In this document: one piece after another, positions 1 to 30,284 of the stretch
Position numbering within the stretch: the stretch's first letter is position 1
Layout of the letters: every line of letters starts with the position of its first letter
Assembly (NCBI RefSeq): GCF_000719475.1
Contig: NZ_JOGO01000001.1
Span: 62,001 to 126,000, forward strand
Direction: 5' to 3'
DNA length: 64,000 nt
From: Streptomyces sp. NRRL F-5630
Lineage (GTDB): Bacteria > Actinomycetota > Actinomycetes > Streptomycetales > Streptomycetaceae
Position numbers and translations under genes: made by a program
Notes under the pieces: generated by a model
Told to the model about the DNA's origin: nothing
Seen by the model: only the letters and a program-made list of their open reading frames with translations
Database searches by the model: none

Positions 1-902
1 ACCTCGCCGTCCACCGAAGGATCGGCCAGGTGGTTGCCGTCCAGCACCACCGTGCCCCCGGCGAACCCGGCCAGCGCCCGCGCGCCGCGCCGGTGTGCGG
101 AGGCGGCGGTCTCCAGGACGAGGCAGCCGGCCGCCTGCCCGGGGTGGAAGCCCCGGTGGCCGAGGTCGAAGGGTGCCGGGGGGCGCGGGGGCGCGCCGTG
201 GGCCGGGGCCATCGCGCCGAGGCTGAGGAAGCCGCGGGTCTGCAAGCCGGAGAGCCGCGTCATGGCGCCCACGACGAGGCACAGGTCGGCGGCCCCGGCG
301 GCGAGCATCCGGGCGCCGTGGACGAGGGCGACATTGCCGCTCGCCGAGGCGCCGCCGACCGTGCACCCCTCCCCGCGCACGCCCAGGACGCGGCTGAGCG
401 TGGCGACGTGATCGGTGTCCTGGTGGTGCAGGGCGTACCGGGCGGGCAGATGGGCCGGGCTGCGTGCGGCACGGGCCCGGCTGTCCTCGGTGACCCGCTC
501 CGTCAGGTTGCTGCCGGCCACGACGACGCCGACGCGCTCGGGCGCGGGTGCCGTACGGTCGAGCCCGGCCCCCAGCCACGCCTGGAGAGCGGCGACGACG
601 GCCGCCCGTACCGGTACCGGAGCGCGCAGCGTGGTCCGCCGGGCCAGGGCCCGCAGCTCCGGCGGCAGGCCGGGCAGCGCGTCGAGGGCCCGGTCGGGTA
701 CGTCGTCCGCCGCCAGGTCGGCCGTGAAGGCGGGCCAGGAAGCGCCGGGGCGGTCCGCGTCGGGGGGCGGGGCCGGAGCGAGAAGGGCGGAGCGTCCCTC
801 GCGCAGGGCGGCGGCGAAGTCCTCGGGACCGGCCGCGACGGCGCCGAGCACCCCGAGCCCGGTCACCACCACCGTCCGGCCGCCCGCGACGGACGCGCTC
901 AC
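1..902 (-). CDS. KS-type malonyl-ACP decarboxylase of HMGS cassette (3' end outside window)
   Basis: A ketosynthase-fold protein that starts at a GTG overlapping the stop of the ACP gene (GTGA) and runs off the left edge after 300 codons. The usual active-site Cys block is replaced: at about residues 181-190 the sequence reads TVGGASASGN, with Ser where an elongating KS has Cys. This is the hallmark of the decarboxylating KS in beta-branching cassettes (PksF, BaeG-neighbour and MupG class), which makes acetyl-S-ACP from malonyl-S-ACP. The preceding small ACP and HMGS fit this directly. It probably supplies the nucleophile for HMGS-1. The C-terminal part with the catalytic His residues cannot be seen. 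Confidence 0.85.
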   Translation of the reverse strand, partial: MSASVAGGRTVVVTGLGVLGAVAAGPEDFAAALREGRSALLAPAPPPDADRPGASWPAFTADLAADDVPDRALDALPGLPPELRALARRTTLRAPVPVRAAVVAALQAWLGAGLDRTAPAPERVGVVVAGSNLTERVTEDSRARAARSPAHLPARYALHHQDTDHVATLSRVLGVRGEGCTVGGASASGNVALVHGARMLAAGAADLCLVVGAMTRLSGLQTRGFLSLGAMAPAHGAPPRPPAPFDLGHRGFHPGQAAGCLVLETAASAHRRGARALAGFAGGTVVLDGNHLADPSVDGE

Positions 903-1174
903 AACCGCTTCCGCATCAGGGTGGCCAGGGTCCCGATGTCCATTCCCTGGTGGAACTCGTGGACGGGCACCGCGATGTCCAGCTCCTCCATGGTCAGCGT
1001 GACGATCTCGGCCCGGTCGATGCTGTTGCAGCCCAGGTCGGACAGCGTCCGCTCGGGCGTGAACGAGGCCGGTTCGACCTCCGGCACGATCTCCAGGGTG
1101 GTGCGGCGCAGCACCGCCAGCACCCGCTCCTCGGCGCTGTCGGTGCCGGGGAGGCTCTCGGTCGGTCCGTTCAC
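899..1174 (-). CDS. discrete acyl carrier protein of HMGS cassette
   Basis: A 91-residue free ACP. The phosphopantetheine Ser lies in LGCNSIDRAEI (about residues 48-58). The Cys-Asn-Ser context is typical of donor ACPs of HMG-CoA-synthase cassettes (AcpK, MupB, LnmL type), not of in-line PKS carriers. The start is GTG at 1174, 19 bp downstream of the HMGS-1 stop. The stop overlaps the GTG of the KS decarboxylase gene. It should carry malonyl and then acetyl, and present acetyl to HMGS-1. Confidence 0.9.
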   Translation of the reverse strand: MNGPTESLPGTDSAEERVLAVLRRTTLEIVPEVEPASFTPERTLSDLGCNSIDRAEIVTLTMEELDIAVPVHEFHQGMDIGTLATLMRKRL

Positions 1175-1193
1175 TTCGGGTACCTCCGGTTCG

Positions 1194-2425
1194 TCAGATC
1201 CACGCGTACTGGCGGTGGTGAGCGCGCACGCCGGTCAGGGCGAGCAGTGCGGGGCGGTCCGCGGCGCGGCGCAGGAGGGCGTCGTAGCGGCCGGGGTCGA
1301 TGTCGCGGTGGGGGGTGGGGCGCAGGCAAGCGCTGTTCTCTTCGAGCAGGGCGGTGTACTCGGTGAAGTCGAGGCCCGCGCGGGCCCGCAGCCGGGGACC
1401 GATGCGCGCCTCGGCGACGGCGGCGGCCGACTCCGGGCCCACGACGCCGCTGAAGAACTCGGAGGAGCAGCCGGAGCCGTAGGAGAAGAGGCCGATACGG
1501 GCGGGCCCGTCGAGCCGGGTGTGATCGAGCGCGCTCGCCAGGGCGAGGTAGAGCGAGCCGGAGAACAGGTTGCCGGTCTGGGCGGGGTGGATCAGCGAGG
1601 GCGCGACCCGGCGCTCGAAGTCCTCGGCCACCTTGTCGGCGGGGGTGCGATACAGCTCGCGCAGCAGGCGGCGGTGTGCGGCCCTCACCATGCCGGAGAA
1701 GGGCGTGTGCAGGGCGAGCAGGTCGAAGGTGGTCGCGAAGTCGGCGTCCTCCACACGGGACCGGTAGTCGGCGAAGCTGCGGGAGAAGCACTCCAGGTAG
1801 GCCATGAGGGAGCGGTCGGCGTCGGCGATGTCGAGGTCGGGGCCGGGGCGGGCGGAGTCCAGGGTCTCGAAGCTGTGCACGCCGAACGCGCCGAGATCGG
1901 CGGTGAGCACCCGGGGCCGGTCGCCGACGAGCAGGGCGACCGCGCCGGTGCCGGTGACCGGCTCGGCGTACTGGGCGCGCTCGTCGGCGAGGGACATGTC
2001 GGTGGAGACGATCAGCACCTTCGCGCCGGGCGAGAGCCCGGCGGCCAGGTAGCCGAGGGCGAGTTGCAGCGCGGCGGTGGCCGCGTAGCACGCCTGTTTC
2101 ATCTCCAGCATCCGGCAGGTCGGCGGCAGGCCGAGGTGTTCGTGCACGTAGGAGGCGATGGACTTGCTGTAGTCGATGCCGGACTCGCTGGTGGTGACGA
2201 GGAGTTCGATCCGCTCGCGGTCGGCGGGCGGAATACGGTCCAGCAGGGGGCGGGCGGCGTTGACGGCGTGGGTGACCGGGTCCTCGAAGGGAAGTGCCAC
2301 CGAGCGCCGGTCGGAGGCGACGTTGTCGAAGCGGCGCGGGTCGAGGCCGCGGCCGTCGAACACCGCGCGGGCGCTGACGGCGGCGCTGCCCGCGTACACG
2401 TCCAGCGCCTCGATTCCGTACCCGG

Positions 2426-2429
<4 letters not shown>
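1194..2429 (-). CDS. HMG-CoA synthase-like beta-branching enzyme (HMGS-1)
   Basis: A 411-residue HMGS, the normal length for PksG/LnmM/TaC-type enzymes. It adds an acyl-ACP-derived carbanion to the beta-keto group of an ACP-bound polyketide. All three catalytic elements are visible: Glu in TTSESGIDY (about residue 80), Cys in MKQACYAATAAL (about 113) and His in LALHTPFSGM (about 245). The C-terminal YGSGCSSEFFSG signature is also present. The ATG at 2429 overlaps the stop of the large PKS (ATGA), so the two are translationally coupled. A second HMGS lies at 46301-47533; the two are clearly homologous but divergent, so they probably have different partners. Confidence 0.93.
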
Positions 2430-23868
<21,439 letters not shown>

Positions 23869-23872
<4 letters not shown>

Positions 23873-25497
23873 GGTGTGGCTTCCCCCTCGTGTCCGAGCC
23901 GGCGGACGGCGTCCTCCCGCAAGCGGTTGCGGTCCGTCTTGCCGTGGGCGTTCAGTGGTGGGTCGGTCAGCCACCACAGGTGGCGGGGCAGCATGTAGGA
24001 CGGCAGGCGGGCGGCGAGCCGTTCGGACAGGTCCCCCGCGGCCGGTTCTCCGTCACCGAGCAGGTACGCGACGAGCCTGGTGCCGCCGGGGACGTCGAGC
24101 GCGAACGCGACGGCGTCGGTGCCGGAGGTCTCGCGCAGGGCGGCCTCCACCTCGCCGGTCTCCACCCGGTAGCCGTTGACCTTCACCTGGGCGTCCTTGC
24201 GGCCGAGGTGGACCCAGCCGTGCTCGGTGGCGCGCACCTGGTCCCCGGTCCGGTACCAGCGCCGCCCGTCGTGGTCCAGGAAGCGGCCGGTGTCCTGCGC
24301 CGGTTCGAGGTAGCCGCGGAACATCTGGGGCCCGGTCATGACGAGTTCGCCGCTGTCGTCGGCGGGCGAGCCGTCCGGGGCGAGGAGCATGGCCTCCATA
24401 CCGGCGTTCGGGACGCCGATGGGGACGGTGGCGCCGTACCGCGGGTCGGTGAGGTCCTGGTCCGGGTGCCAGCGGAACGCGGTGCAGGCGATGGTCAGTT
24501 CGGTGGGGCCGTAGATGTTGTCGAGGACGGTGCCGGGCGCGGCGCGCCGCCAGTAACGCGCGGTCTCGGTGAGCAGGGGCTCACCGGCGAACACCGACTG
24601 GCGCAGACCGGTGAGGCTGCCGGGGGCGAGGCGGTCGGCGCGTTGCAGCCCGCGCGCGAGGCTCGGGGTGCTGTGCCAGACGGTCAGCCCGTACCGGCGC
24701 ACCCAGCGCACCGGGTCCAGGGCTTGCAGGCGGGAGAGCACGCACACGCAGGCGCCACCGGCCCAGGCCGGGAAGATGTCGCACAGCGCCAGGTCGAAGG
24801 TGGTCTCGTGGACCTGGCTGAAGCGGTCCTCGGGCCGCACCCCGTAGCGGGGCAGTGAGGCGGCCAGGAACGCCGAGGCGTTGCCGTGGCTGATGGGCAC
24901 GCCCTTGGGGACTCCGGTCGATCCGGAGGTGAAGAGGATGTAGGCGATGTCGTCGGGCGACCCGGCCGGTGGCCGCCATCCGGCCCCCGGGCCCGTTTCG
25001 GCCAGTTCCTCCGACGTCAGGACGCGGGCGCCGCCGACCGCGCTGGGCAGCTTCGCGGGGAGCGCGGCCCGGTCGGTGCCGGGGGCGAGGACGGCGTGGA
25101 CGGGCGCGGACTCCACGAGCCGGGCCACCGCTCCCGCCGCGTCCGGGGCGGCGATGACCGTACCGCAGCCCGCGGCCCGCAGCACGGCGGCGTTGCGGGC
25201 CACGGGGTTCTCCGGGTTCAGCGGGACGGCGGGGGCGCCCGCGTAGAGGGCGGCGAGCAGGCCGACGTACGCCTCGGGCGTCTTGGAGGCCAGTACGGCG
25301 ACGGGTGCGCCGGGCTCACCGGCAGCGGCGGCGAAGGCGGCCCAGGTGCGGGCGAGGGCGTCGGTCTCGGTGTAGCTCCACGCGCGGTCGAGGATGCGCA
25401 GGGCGGGGCCGTCCGGGTTGCGGGCGAGGCCGTCCGCGAACCAGTCGTGCAGCATCCTGGCGGCCCCCGGCCCGGTGCCGGCCCCGGCGGCCGTCAC
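23869..25497 (-). CDS. discrete adenylation enzyme loading the starter amino acid (LnmQ-like)
   Basis: A 542-residue stand-alone A domain. Core motifs visible: ILFTSGSTGVPKG (ATP loop), HETTFDLALCDIF, NIYGPTELTIA, YRTGD, and the C-terminal Lys in NAHGKTDRNRL. Read against the GrsA numbering, the specificity residues are roughly D-L-C-H-V-A-I-I-A-K. That matches no L-amino-acid code I know, and the overall look is closer to D-alanine ligases. In leinamycin the equivalent free enzyme activates D-Ala. The GTG at 25497 overlaps the free PCP stop, and its own stop overlaps the giant PKS start, so the three genes are translationally coupled. D-Ala is an inference from family and context only. Confidence 0.88.
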
Positions 25498-25748
25498 CGG
25501 TCGTCCAGACAGCCGCCGACGACGCGCCACAGTTCGGCCGGGGTGGCGAAGCTGGCGGGGACGAGGGCTCCGTCCGGGAACTCGATGTCGTAGGCGTCCT
25601 CGATGCGGGCCGAGAGGCCGACCATGCCGAGAGAGTCCAGGCCGTGTGCGGGCAGGGGGAGGTCGGGACGCAGGGGGGCGGTCGGGGGGTAGTCGGTGAG
25701 TGCGGCCCTGACCAGCTTCTCGTAGGTCTCGTCCCAGTTCGTCGCCAC
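25494..25748 (-). CDS. discrete peptidyl/acyl carrier protein (LnmP-like)
   Basis: An 84-residue free carrier protein with the phosphopantetheine Ser in AHGLDSLGMVGLSARI (about residues 33-48). The chosen start is the GTG at 25748 (V-A-T-N-W-D-E); longer in-frame extensions read through low-complexity intergenic DNA. Its stop overlaps the GTG of the A enzyme, so the two form a loading pair. It is the first gene of the operon that runs leftward through the giant PKS to the HMGS cassette. Confidence 0.88.
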   Translation of the reverse strand: MATNWDETYEKLVRAALTDYPPTAPLRPDLPLPAHGLDSLGMVGLSARIEDAYDIEFPDGALVPASFATPAELWRVVGGCLDDR

Positions 25749-25940
25749 GGTCCCTCGTCCTCCTCGTCGTCGCCGGGTGGTGCCGGTGTGCCGGGTGAAA
25801 GGCGTCGGGGCGCACGCCGCGGACGGTTCCTGAGAAACGTCGCGGGATGAAACGCGCGGGCCCGGTCGAGAGAATTCCGGCGCGGGGATGCTAACGACGG
25901 TATTTCCGGCGCCGCAAGGGCGCCCGGGCACTTTTCCGCG

Positions 25941-25958
25941 CTGCGCACTATTGAGCAG
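25941..25958. promoter_or_regulatory. palindromic operator site A
   Basis: CTGCGCACTATTGAGCAG, one mismatch from the consensus CTGCTCA-N4-TGAGCAG. It lies in the 303-bp divergent gap 25749-26051, 94 bp upstream of the rightward gene at 26052 and about 190 bp upstream of the leftward PCP-A-PKS operon. I see nothing else certain in this gap. Confidence 0.7.
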
Positions 25959-26051
25959 AATCAAGCCCCCTAAAGGGCGGACCATCCGGGGTCTTTATTT
26001 GTTTTCCAGGGCCGGGAATCAGGCGCTCGGCGGCGCGGGAGGACGTGACGT

Positions 26052-28049
26052 ATGCGGCAGCGGGTACTGATCGCCGGCACCTCGCCCCTCCTCGCCGGCC
26101 GGCTCGCCGCCCGCTGTCTCGCGGGCACCCCCGGCGCCGAGGTGGTGCTGGTGTCGGCCGCCCTCTCCCGCCCCGGGCAGGCGGCGCCGGACCGGCGGGA
26201 GCTGGCCCGGTTCGTGGCGGGGTGCGCGGGCGAGGGCGAGAGCGCGGAAGCCTTCGGCGCGGAGAGGCTCTCCGTGGTGTGCGCCGAGCCGCACGCCGTC
26301 GCCGCGGAGCTGAAGGCGTGGGCGGCGGAACAGGTGTGGTGCGTGGTCCCGGGTTGGGACCGCTCGCCGGCCCGGGGGGCACGCGCGGACGCGGTGCTGA
26401 CCGGCGCGCTGCTCGGCGCGCTGCCGGATCTCGGGGCCCGGGGCTATGTGCACGTGGGCCCGGACACGGCAGCGGACGAGGACCGGGCGCACCGAGCCCT
26501 GGAGCGGCTGGTCGTGGAGGCGGCCCTCAATGCCGGGGTGTCCTGGCGGGTGCTGCGCACGCCGCCGGTGGTGGACGCCCGGGCCCCGGCGCTCGGGGAG
26601 TGCCCGCCGGGCGCGCACCGGCTGCTGCGGGCGCTGCACTCGGTGCGTGCCGAGATCGAGGACCGGGCGCCCGGCTGGTTCGAGCGCCACCCGCTGCGCG
26701 TGGCGGGTTGGGCCGGGCTCGGCCTGAGCCTGCTGGACGCCGAGCGGGCGGTAGCGGAACTCTGGCGGGCGGGAGCGCCCGGTGAACTCCCGGACGGTTT
26801 CGCGACGGTGCCCCGTCCCGCCCCCGTCCCGCTGGCCGATGTCCTCGCCCGGGGCGGCGCGGTGCACGGCATCGACGTGCGCCCCGTTCCCGAGGGCGAG
26901 TCCCTCGGGGCCGAGGACCGCCTGCTGGACCTGCGCCTGGCCGAGGTGCGGCGTCACGCGGTGCCGCTCGGGAACCGGACCGGGCCGGAAGAGCGCGAGG
27001 GCGCCCTCCCACGGGCCCCGGGGACCGGAGCCTCGGCGGCGCCCCCGCTCTCCCCCGCCGCCCAGTGGGACCTGTTCGGCGCGGTCCGGGCCTGCCAGTC
27101 CTCGCGGCGCGAGGTACGGGAGCCGGAGCTGCGCCGGCGCGTCGTGGACGTGGCCGGCCGGGCCCTCGTGCTGTGGGACGGCGGGAACGGCGAGGGGACG
27201 CCCCTGCTGGTGCTGAACGCGCTCGGGCAGGGCCCCGGCTTCCTGAACCGGCTGTGCGCGCACCTGGCGCCGTACCACCGCCTCGCCACCTGGCAGGTGC
27301 GCGGGACCGAGCGCGAGGACCCGGACTGGGGAGTCCCCCGGCAGCTCGACGACATCGAGGCGGTGCTGGAGGCGGTCGGCTGGGAACGCGCTCATCTGCT
27401 CGGCTGGTGCACCGGCGCCAAGATCGCCACGGCCTTCCAGCAGCGCCGCCCCGAGGCCGTCGCCTCCCTCGTGTTCCTGAACGCCACGTTCCGGCAGGAC
27501 GGGCACTGGGACGGCATGGACACCAAGTACGAGTCCGACCTCGCGGCGGTGTGCCGCGCGCTGGACCGCAGACCGGAGAAGGCCGCCCGGATGCTGGATC
27601 TGCTGGCCCCGGGCGCGGTGGGCGGGAAGGGCGGCAGCCGCGGCGACCGGGACGCGGGGGTGCTCGGCGTGCTGAGCCCGGCGCTCGCCGACGAGGTGCG
27701 GCGGCCTTTCCGGGACGCCGAGGTGCTGGTGCGGTACGCGCGCCAGCTCGTGGACCTCTGGCGGCTGGACTCGGCGGCGCAGGCGCCGCGCGTGACGGTG
27801 CCGACGCTCTTCGTCTCCTCGGAGTTCGACGGCATCTCCTCCCCCGCCCGCGCCCGCGAGGCCGCCCGCCGCTTCCCGCGGGCGCGGTACGCGGAGCTGG
27901 CCGTGGCCGGTCACTACGCGCCGCACGACCGCCCCGCGCTGGTCGCGGAGCTGATCACGGAGTTCGTCCGCGCGCCGCACGAGGTCACCGGCCTGGTGCG
28001 GGACGCGGAGATCACCTGGCACATCGACGGAGAAGGAGCAGCGCGGTGA
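26052..28049 (+). CDS. SDR-like / alpha-beta hydrolase fusion protein
   Basis: 665 residues in two halves. Residues 1 to ~290 look like an extended NAD-epimerase (SDR) fold: it starts RVLIAGTSPLLAGRLAA, where the usual GxxGxxG is degraded, and later has the SDR-like ALNAGVSWRVLRTPPV. Residues ~355-660 are an alpha/beta hydrolase with the nucleophile elbow LGWCTGAK, so the nucleophile is Cys and not Ser, plus the distal His in VAGHYAPHD and an acid region SSEFDGISS. GGAGG lies about 10 bp upstream of the ATG. Its stop overlaps the GTG of the methyltransferase. Substrate unknown; a tailoring or editing role is inferred from position. Confidence 0.75.
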   Translation: MRQRVLIAGTSPLLAGRLAARCLAGTPGAEVVLVSAALSRPGQAAPDRRELARFVAGCAGEGESAEAFGAERLSVVCAEPHAVAAELKAWAAEQVWCVVPGWDRSPARGARADAVLTGALLGALPDLGARGYVHVGPDTAADEDRAHRALERLVVEAALNAGVSWRVLRTPPVVDARAPALGECPPGAHRLLRALHSVRAEIEDRAPGWFERHPLRVAGWAGLGLSLLDAERAVAELWRAGAPGELPDGFATVPRPAPVPLADVLARGGAVHGIDVRPVPEGESLGAEDRLLDLRLAEVRRHAVPLGNRTGPEEREGALPRAPGTGASAAPPLSPAAQWDLFGAVRACQSSRREVREPELRRRVVDVAGRALVLWDGGNGEGTPLLVLNALGQGPGFLNRLCAHLAPYHRLATWQVRGTEREDPDWGVPRQLDDIEAVLEAVGWERAHLLGWCTGAKIATAFQQRRPEAVASLVFLNATFRQDGHWDGMDTKYESDLAAVCRALDRRPEKAARMLDLLAPGAVGGKGGSRGDRDAGVLGVLSPALADEVRRPFRDAEVLVRYARQLVDLWRLDSAAQAPRVTVPTLFVSSEFDGISSPARAREAARRFPRARYAELAVAGHYAPHDRPALVAELITEFVRAPHEVTGLVRDAEITWHIDGEGAAR

Positions 28050-28792
28050 CCGAGGCGAAGGCCTTCGACCGGGTCGCGGACGACTACGACCGGATGCGGG
28101 GCGGAATGGAACGCGGCAGGCAGTCCGCGGCGCAACTGGCGGGGGACCTGACGGCGGGCCCGGTGCTGGAGGTGGGCGTCGGCACGGGCATCGTCGCGGC
28201 GGGGCTCGCCGAGCTGGGCCACGAGGTGCACGGGGTCGACGTGTCGCGCCCGATGCTGGCGCGGGCCGCCCAGCGGCTGGCGGGCCGGGTCTGCGCCGGG
28301 GACGCGCGGGCCCTGCCGTTCGCCGACGGGAGCTTCGCCAACCTGGTGTTCACGCACGTCCTGCATCTGGTCGGGGACATGCCGCTGGCTCTGCGCGAGG
28401 CGGCGCGGGTGCTGCGCCCGGGGGGCCGGCTGCTCGCGGTGCACGGGGACCCCGGAGCCGACCCGGACGAGCTGGTCGCCGTACTGGACCGGCTCGCCGT
28501 GCTGCAGCCGCCGCGCCCCGACACCCCGGAGGGCCTGGACACGGCGGCGCGGGAGGCGGGACTGGAGCGGCTGCGGCACGAGTTCGCGCCGGACTACGAG
28601 CGGGCCACGACCCCCCGGCAGCTTCTGGAGAGCCTGGAGCGCCGCCTGCCGCCCTACCTGTGGGACGTCGGCGACGAGGTCTGGGCGCGCGTGGTCGAGC
28701 CGGCGCTGGCCGCCCTGCGCGAACTGCCCGACCCCGACCGCCCCCGGGTCCAGCGGTGGCGCGTGCACCGGAGCGTCTACGTGAAGGTCTGA
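28046..28792 (+). CDS. SAM-dependent class I methyltransferase
   Basis: 248 residues. SAM motif I is VLEVGVGTGIVAAGL (about residues 34-48), followed by GVDVSRPML, GDARALPFADGSF and the post-motif ARVLRPGGRLL: a Methyltransf_11/25-type small-molecule enzyme. The start GTG overlaps the stop of the fusion gene, forming a two-gene rightward operon under operator site A. It probably O-, N- or S-methylates the product; S-methylation of a released thiol is possible but untested. A strong hairpin follows its stop. Confidence 0.85.
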   Translation: MTEAKAFDRVADDYDRMRGGMERGRQSAAQLAGDLTAGPVLEVGVGTGIVAAGLAELGHEVHGVDVSRPMLARAAQRLAGRVCAGDARALPFADGSFANLVFTHVLHLVGDMPLALREAARVLRPGGRLLAVHGDPGADPDELVAVLDRLAVLQPPRPDTPEGLDTAAREAGLERLRHEFAPDYERATTPRQLLESLERRLPPYLWDVGDEVWARVVEPALAALRELPDPDRPRVQRWRVHRSVYVKV

Positions 28793-28807
28793 GCCGCCGG
28801 GCTTCCC

Positions 28808-28867
28808 GCCGGGACGGGGCGGGGGGCGGGTCCTCGCCCCGGCCCCCGCCCCACGCCCCGTCCCGGC
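28808..28867. terminator. bidirectional terminator between convergent genes
   Basis: A 14-bp perfect outer stem (GCCGGGACGGGGCG at 28808-28821 pairing with 28854-28867) encloses further GC-rich self-complementary sequence. It lies between the converging methyltransferase (ends 28792) and PIG-L gene (ends 28873). Confidence 0.75.
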
Positions 28868-28872
28868 GGCGC

Positions 28873-29586
28873 TCAGCGCGGAATGAGTTCGAACGCGATG
28901 GCCGGACGTCCGCCGAAGCGTGCCCCCGTCGCCTGGGCCAGGCCCAGCAGCGGGCCGCGCACATCGGTGACGGGGGGCCGCATGGCCGCGAGATAGCTGG
29001 TGTGGGCCTCCAGCGAGGCCACCGCGAGGTCGACGCAGTCGCTGATGTCCACGGCGTGGGTCGGCCGGGGCGAGTTGGACATCGCCACGTACCGGACGCC
29101 CTGCCAGGGGTCACCGTCCTCGGGGAAGACCCAGCGGTTGGCGGCGTCGCCGACCGCGTCGAGGAGGGCCCGGCCGGTGTTGCGGTGGTCCGGTGAGTTC
29201 CAGCGTCCCGTCGAGGTCTGGTCGTGGTGGCAGAAGCCGAGGACCAGCTCGGGGCGGTGGCGGCGGATCGCGGCGGCCAACTCGCGGCGCAGCCCGGTGG
29301 AGTACTCGATACGGCCGTCGGGGTGGTCGAGGAACTCCACCCCGGCCGCTCCCACGACGGCCGCACTGGCCCGCTGCTCCGCCTCGCGGACCTCGGCGGC
29401 CTTCTCCGGCGCCATCGAGTCGATGCCCGCCTCGCCCCGGCTGGCCACCAGGTAGGCGACCGACTTCCCGGCCGTGGTCCAGCGTGCCACCGCGCCCGCG
29501 GCACCGAATTCCATGTCGTCGGGATGCGCCACCACGGCGAGGGCGCGGGACCAGTCCTCGGGCATTTCCTGGAATTCATCACTCAT
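28873..29586 (-). CDS. PIG-L/LmbE-family de-N-acetylase
   Basis: A 237-residue zinc deacetylase-like protein. The metal/catalytic motif VVAHPDDMEFGAAG is at residues 19-32, and the second metal-His segment (SPDHRNTG) at about 130-137. The family includes MshB and the mycothiol S-conjugate amidase Mca, which act on GlcN-Ins conjugates and sulfur adducts. In a cluster that makes thiol chemistry, a role in trimming mycothiol-type adducts or in resistance is plausible but unproven. The ATG at 29586 is 60 bp from operator site B, so it is likely co-regulated with the cluster. It is somewhat shorter than Mca. Confidence 0.85.
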   Translation of the reverse strand: MSDEFQEMPEDWSRALAVVAHPDDMEFGAAGAVARWTTAGKSVAYLVASRGEAGIDSMAPEKAAEVREAEQRASAAVVGAAGVEFLDHPDGRIEYSTGLRRELAAAIRRHRPELVLGFCHHDQTSTGRWNSPDHRNTGRALLDAVGDAANRWVFPEDGDPWQGVRYVAMSNSPRPTHAVDISDCVDLAVASLEAHTSYLAAMRPPVTDVRGPLLGLAQATGARFGGRPAIAFELIPR

Positions 29587-29645
29587 GGCCCGAAGATAAC
29601 AGCGGACTTTCTTGCCCCGGTACCCCGGAAACCCTTTTTCCTTTT

Positions 29646-29663
29646 TCGCTCAAGAGTGAGCAG
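29646..29663. promoter_or_regulatory. palindromic operator site B
   Basis: TCGCTCAAGAGTGAGCAG, two mismatches at the left end from CTGCTCA-N4-TGAGCAG, with the inner GCTCA-N4-TGAGC intact. It sits between divergent starts: 60 bp from the PIG-L gene and 91 bp from the gene at 29754. Confidence 0.65.
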
Positions 29664-29753
29664 AGCCCCCGGCGCCGACGCCGGATGATCCGGCTGATCC
29701 CGTCAGCAATCCGGCCACCGGTTCGCCGGGTACCGCGCACGAGAGGACAGCAC

Positions 29754-30161
29754 ATGCAGAGGCAGTCGACCAGCACCATGACGTGGGACCCCTGGCAGCC
29801 GGTGCCCTACGAGCAGACGGAGGGCGCCCCGCTGCTCCTGCGCGGGGAGGTGTCCAACCACTACCGGGGGCAGATCGAGGGGGAGGGGGTCCAGCAGGTC
29901 CTCATCGCCCTGTCGCCGGGCGGGGCGAGCGTGTTCACGGCGCTGGAACGGGTGACGGGCCGGATCGGCGACCGCAGCGGCAGCTTCGTCCTCCAGCTCA
30001 CCGGTACCACCGGCGGCGGCACGGCCAAGGCCACCCTGGAGGTGCTGGAGGGCTCCGGCACCGACGGGCTGACCGGCTTGCGCGGAACCGGGGCGTACTT
30101 CTGCGACAATCCGGGCCCCGACGGCAACGCGACGGTCACGCTGGACCACTCCTTCGAGTAG
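29754..30161 (+). CDS. DUF3224-type small beta-barrel protein
   Basis: 135 residues. No signal peptide, no membrane segment. The sequence is rich in beta-strand alternation with a Gly-Thr-rich centre (LQLTGTTGGGTAKATLEVLEG) and ends FCDNPGPDGNATVTLDHSFE. It resembles the DUF3224 family of streptomycete proteins, whose function is unknown. ATG at 29754, preceded by GAGAGGA. Operator B lies 91 bp upstream. No role in biosynthesis can be assigned. Confidence 0.7.
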   Translation: MQRQSTSTMTWDPWQPVPYEQTEGAPLLLRGEVSNHYRGQIEGEGVQQVLIALSPGGASVFTALERVTGRIGDRSGSFVLQLTGTTGGGTAKATLEVLEGSGTDGLTGLRGTGAYFCDNPGPDGNATVTLDHSFE

Positions 30162-30284
30162 TCCCCGGCGATCCGCGTGTGCCCGGGCCGCTCAGCGCCT
30201 AGGCTCGCAAACGCCGCGCACACACGCGGGAGTTGCGCACCGAGACGACCCCCGGGACGGCCGACGTCCCGAGGAAGGAAACTC

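Noticed and set aside
23873..23977. A 35-residue N-terminal extension of the giant PKS.
   Set aside because: It overlaps the A-enzyme C-terminus, including its conserved catalytic Lys region. The GTG at 23872 overlapping the TGA is the usual coupling seen elsewhere in this operon.
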